DNA of 64,000 nucleotides, from contig JALELB010000055.1 of assembly GCA_022768805.1 (NCBI GenBank), forward strand, positions 37,218-101,217. Reading direction: 5' to 3'. The position numbers and the translations under genes were made by a program. Below, piece after piece: positions 63,934 through 64,000 of the stretch. The stretch is from Ruminococcus sp. GTDB lineage: Bacteria; Bacillota; Clostridia; Oscillospirales; Ruminococcaceae. A model generated the notes under the pieces. It saw nothing but the letters and a program-made list of their open reading frames with translations. It was not told the origin of the DNA and searched no databases. Numbering within the stretch: the first letter of the stretch is position 1; each line of letters starts with the position of its first letter.

Positions 63934-64000
63934 AATAAGGTGTGTATATATTACGGCTGCCGCTTGCCGGAATCAGCGGCGACAATGACCGGACAGGGCG

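Overview
The window looks like chromosome of a moderately GC-rich, cellulosome-bearing Ruminococcus-type Firmicute (Oscillospiraceae). The evidence is a SigH-type sigma factor, SpoVB-like, AddAB, Prp/L27, RqcH, TrmK and MrnC genes, together with two secreted glycoside hydrolases carrying type I dockerins (GH26, GH5) and a small cohesin-plus-dockerin protein. R. champanellensis or a close relative is my best guess; this is inference, not a database result. Almost all genes have strong Shine-Dalgarno sites. Many promoters are near-consensus with exactly 17-bp spacers, and operons are tightly packed with ATGA overlaps.

Layout. 1-4.7 kb: end of a division/cell-wall cluster (murA 3' part, ftsQ/divIB, ftsZ, a DivIVA-like coiled-coil gene). 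4.8-14 kb: sigma factor, small zinc-ribbon and DUF1858 proteins, trmK, nif3-like, rqcH, 3-methyladenine glycosylase, valS, folC. 14.2-19.2 kb: an MBOAT acyltransferase, DHHW protein, FkbH-like loader and ACP operon, probably a Dlt-like route that puts an ACP-borne group onto an extracellular polymer. 19.3-21.9 kb: rubrerythrin, enolase, sugar O-acetyltransferase. 21.9-26.8 kb: dockerin GH26, a sirtuin, dockerin GH5. 26.9-31.3 kb: rplU-prp-rpmA, obg, mrnC, yebC, mrp. 31.3-37.6 kb: a cobalamin riboswitch followed by two DUF4430 proteins and a complete ECF transporter (T, fused A-A', S). One of the DUF4430 proteins has the alpha-toroid plus beta-domain makeup of animal transcobalamin.

37.7-41.8 kb: a peptide plus ABC exporter-like operon and a SpoVB-like flippase. 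41.7-43.8 kb (minus): a FAD oxidoreductase and GtrA pair. 43.9-49.2 kb (minus): the shikimate operon aroF-aroB-aroA-aroC-DUF4364. It is preceded by a 41-codon leader packed with Phe/Tyr/Trp codons, an intrinsic terminator and a matching antiterminator, i.e. a ribosome-mediated attenuator. 49.4-54.4 kb: a small unknown protein, a two-component system, maf, the cohesin-dockerin protein and TspO. 54.5-61.4 kb (minus): addB-addA. 61.7-64 kb: a GyrI-like protein, then a broken prophage fragment (scaffold-like start, 52-aa gene, truncated zincin protein) abutting a beheaded GNAT gene.

The two systems most worth following are the transcobalamin-like cobalamin capture and import operon (about 31.28-37.6 kb) and the aromatic leader-peptide attenuator (48.92-49.20 kb). 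No intact tRNA, rRNA, IS element or CRISPR array was recognised. One tRNA-shaped but defective element sits at 5491-5556.
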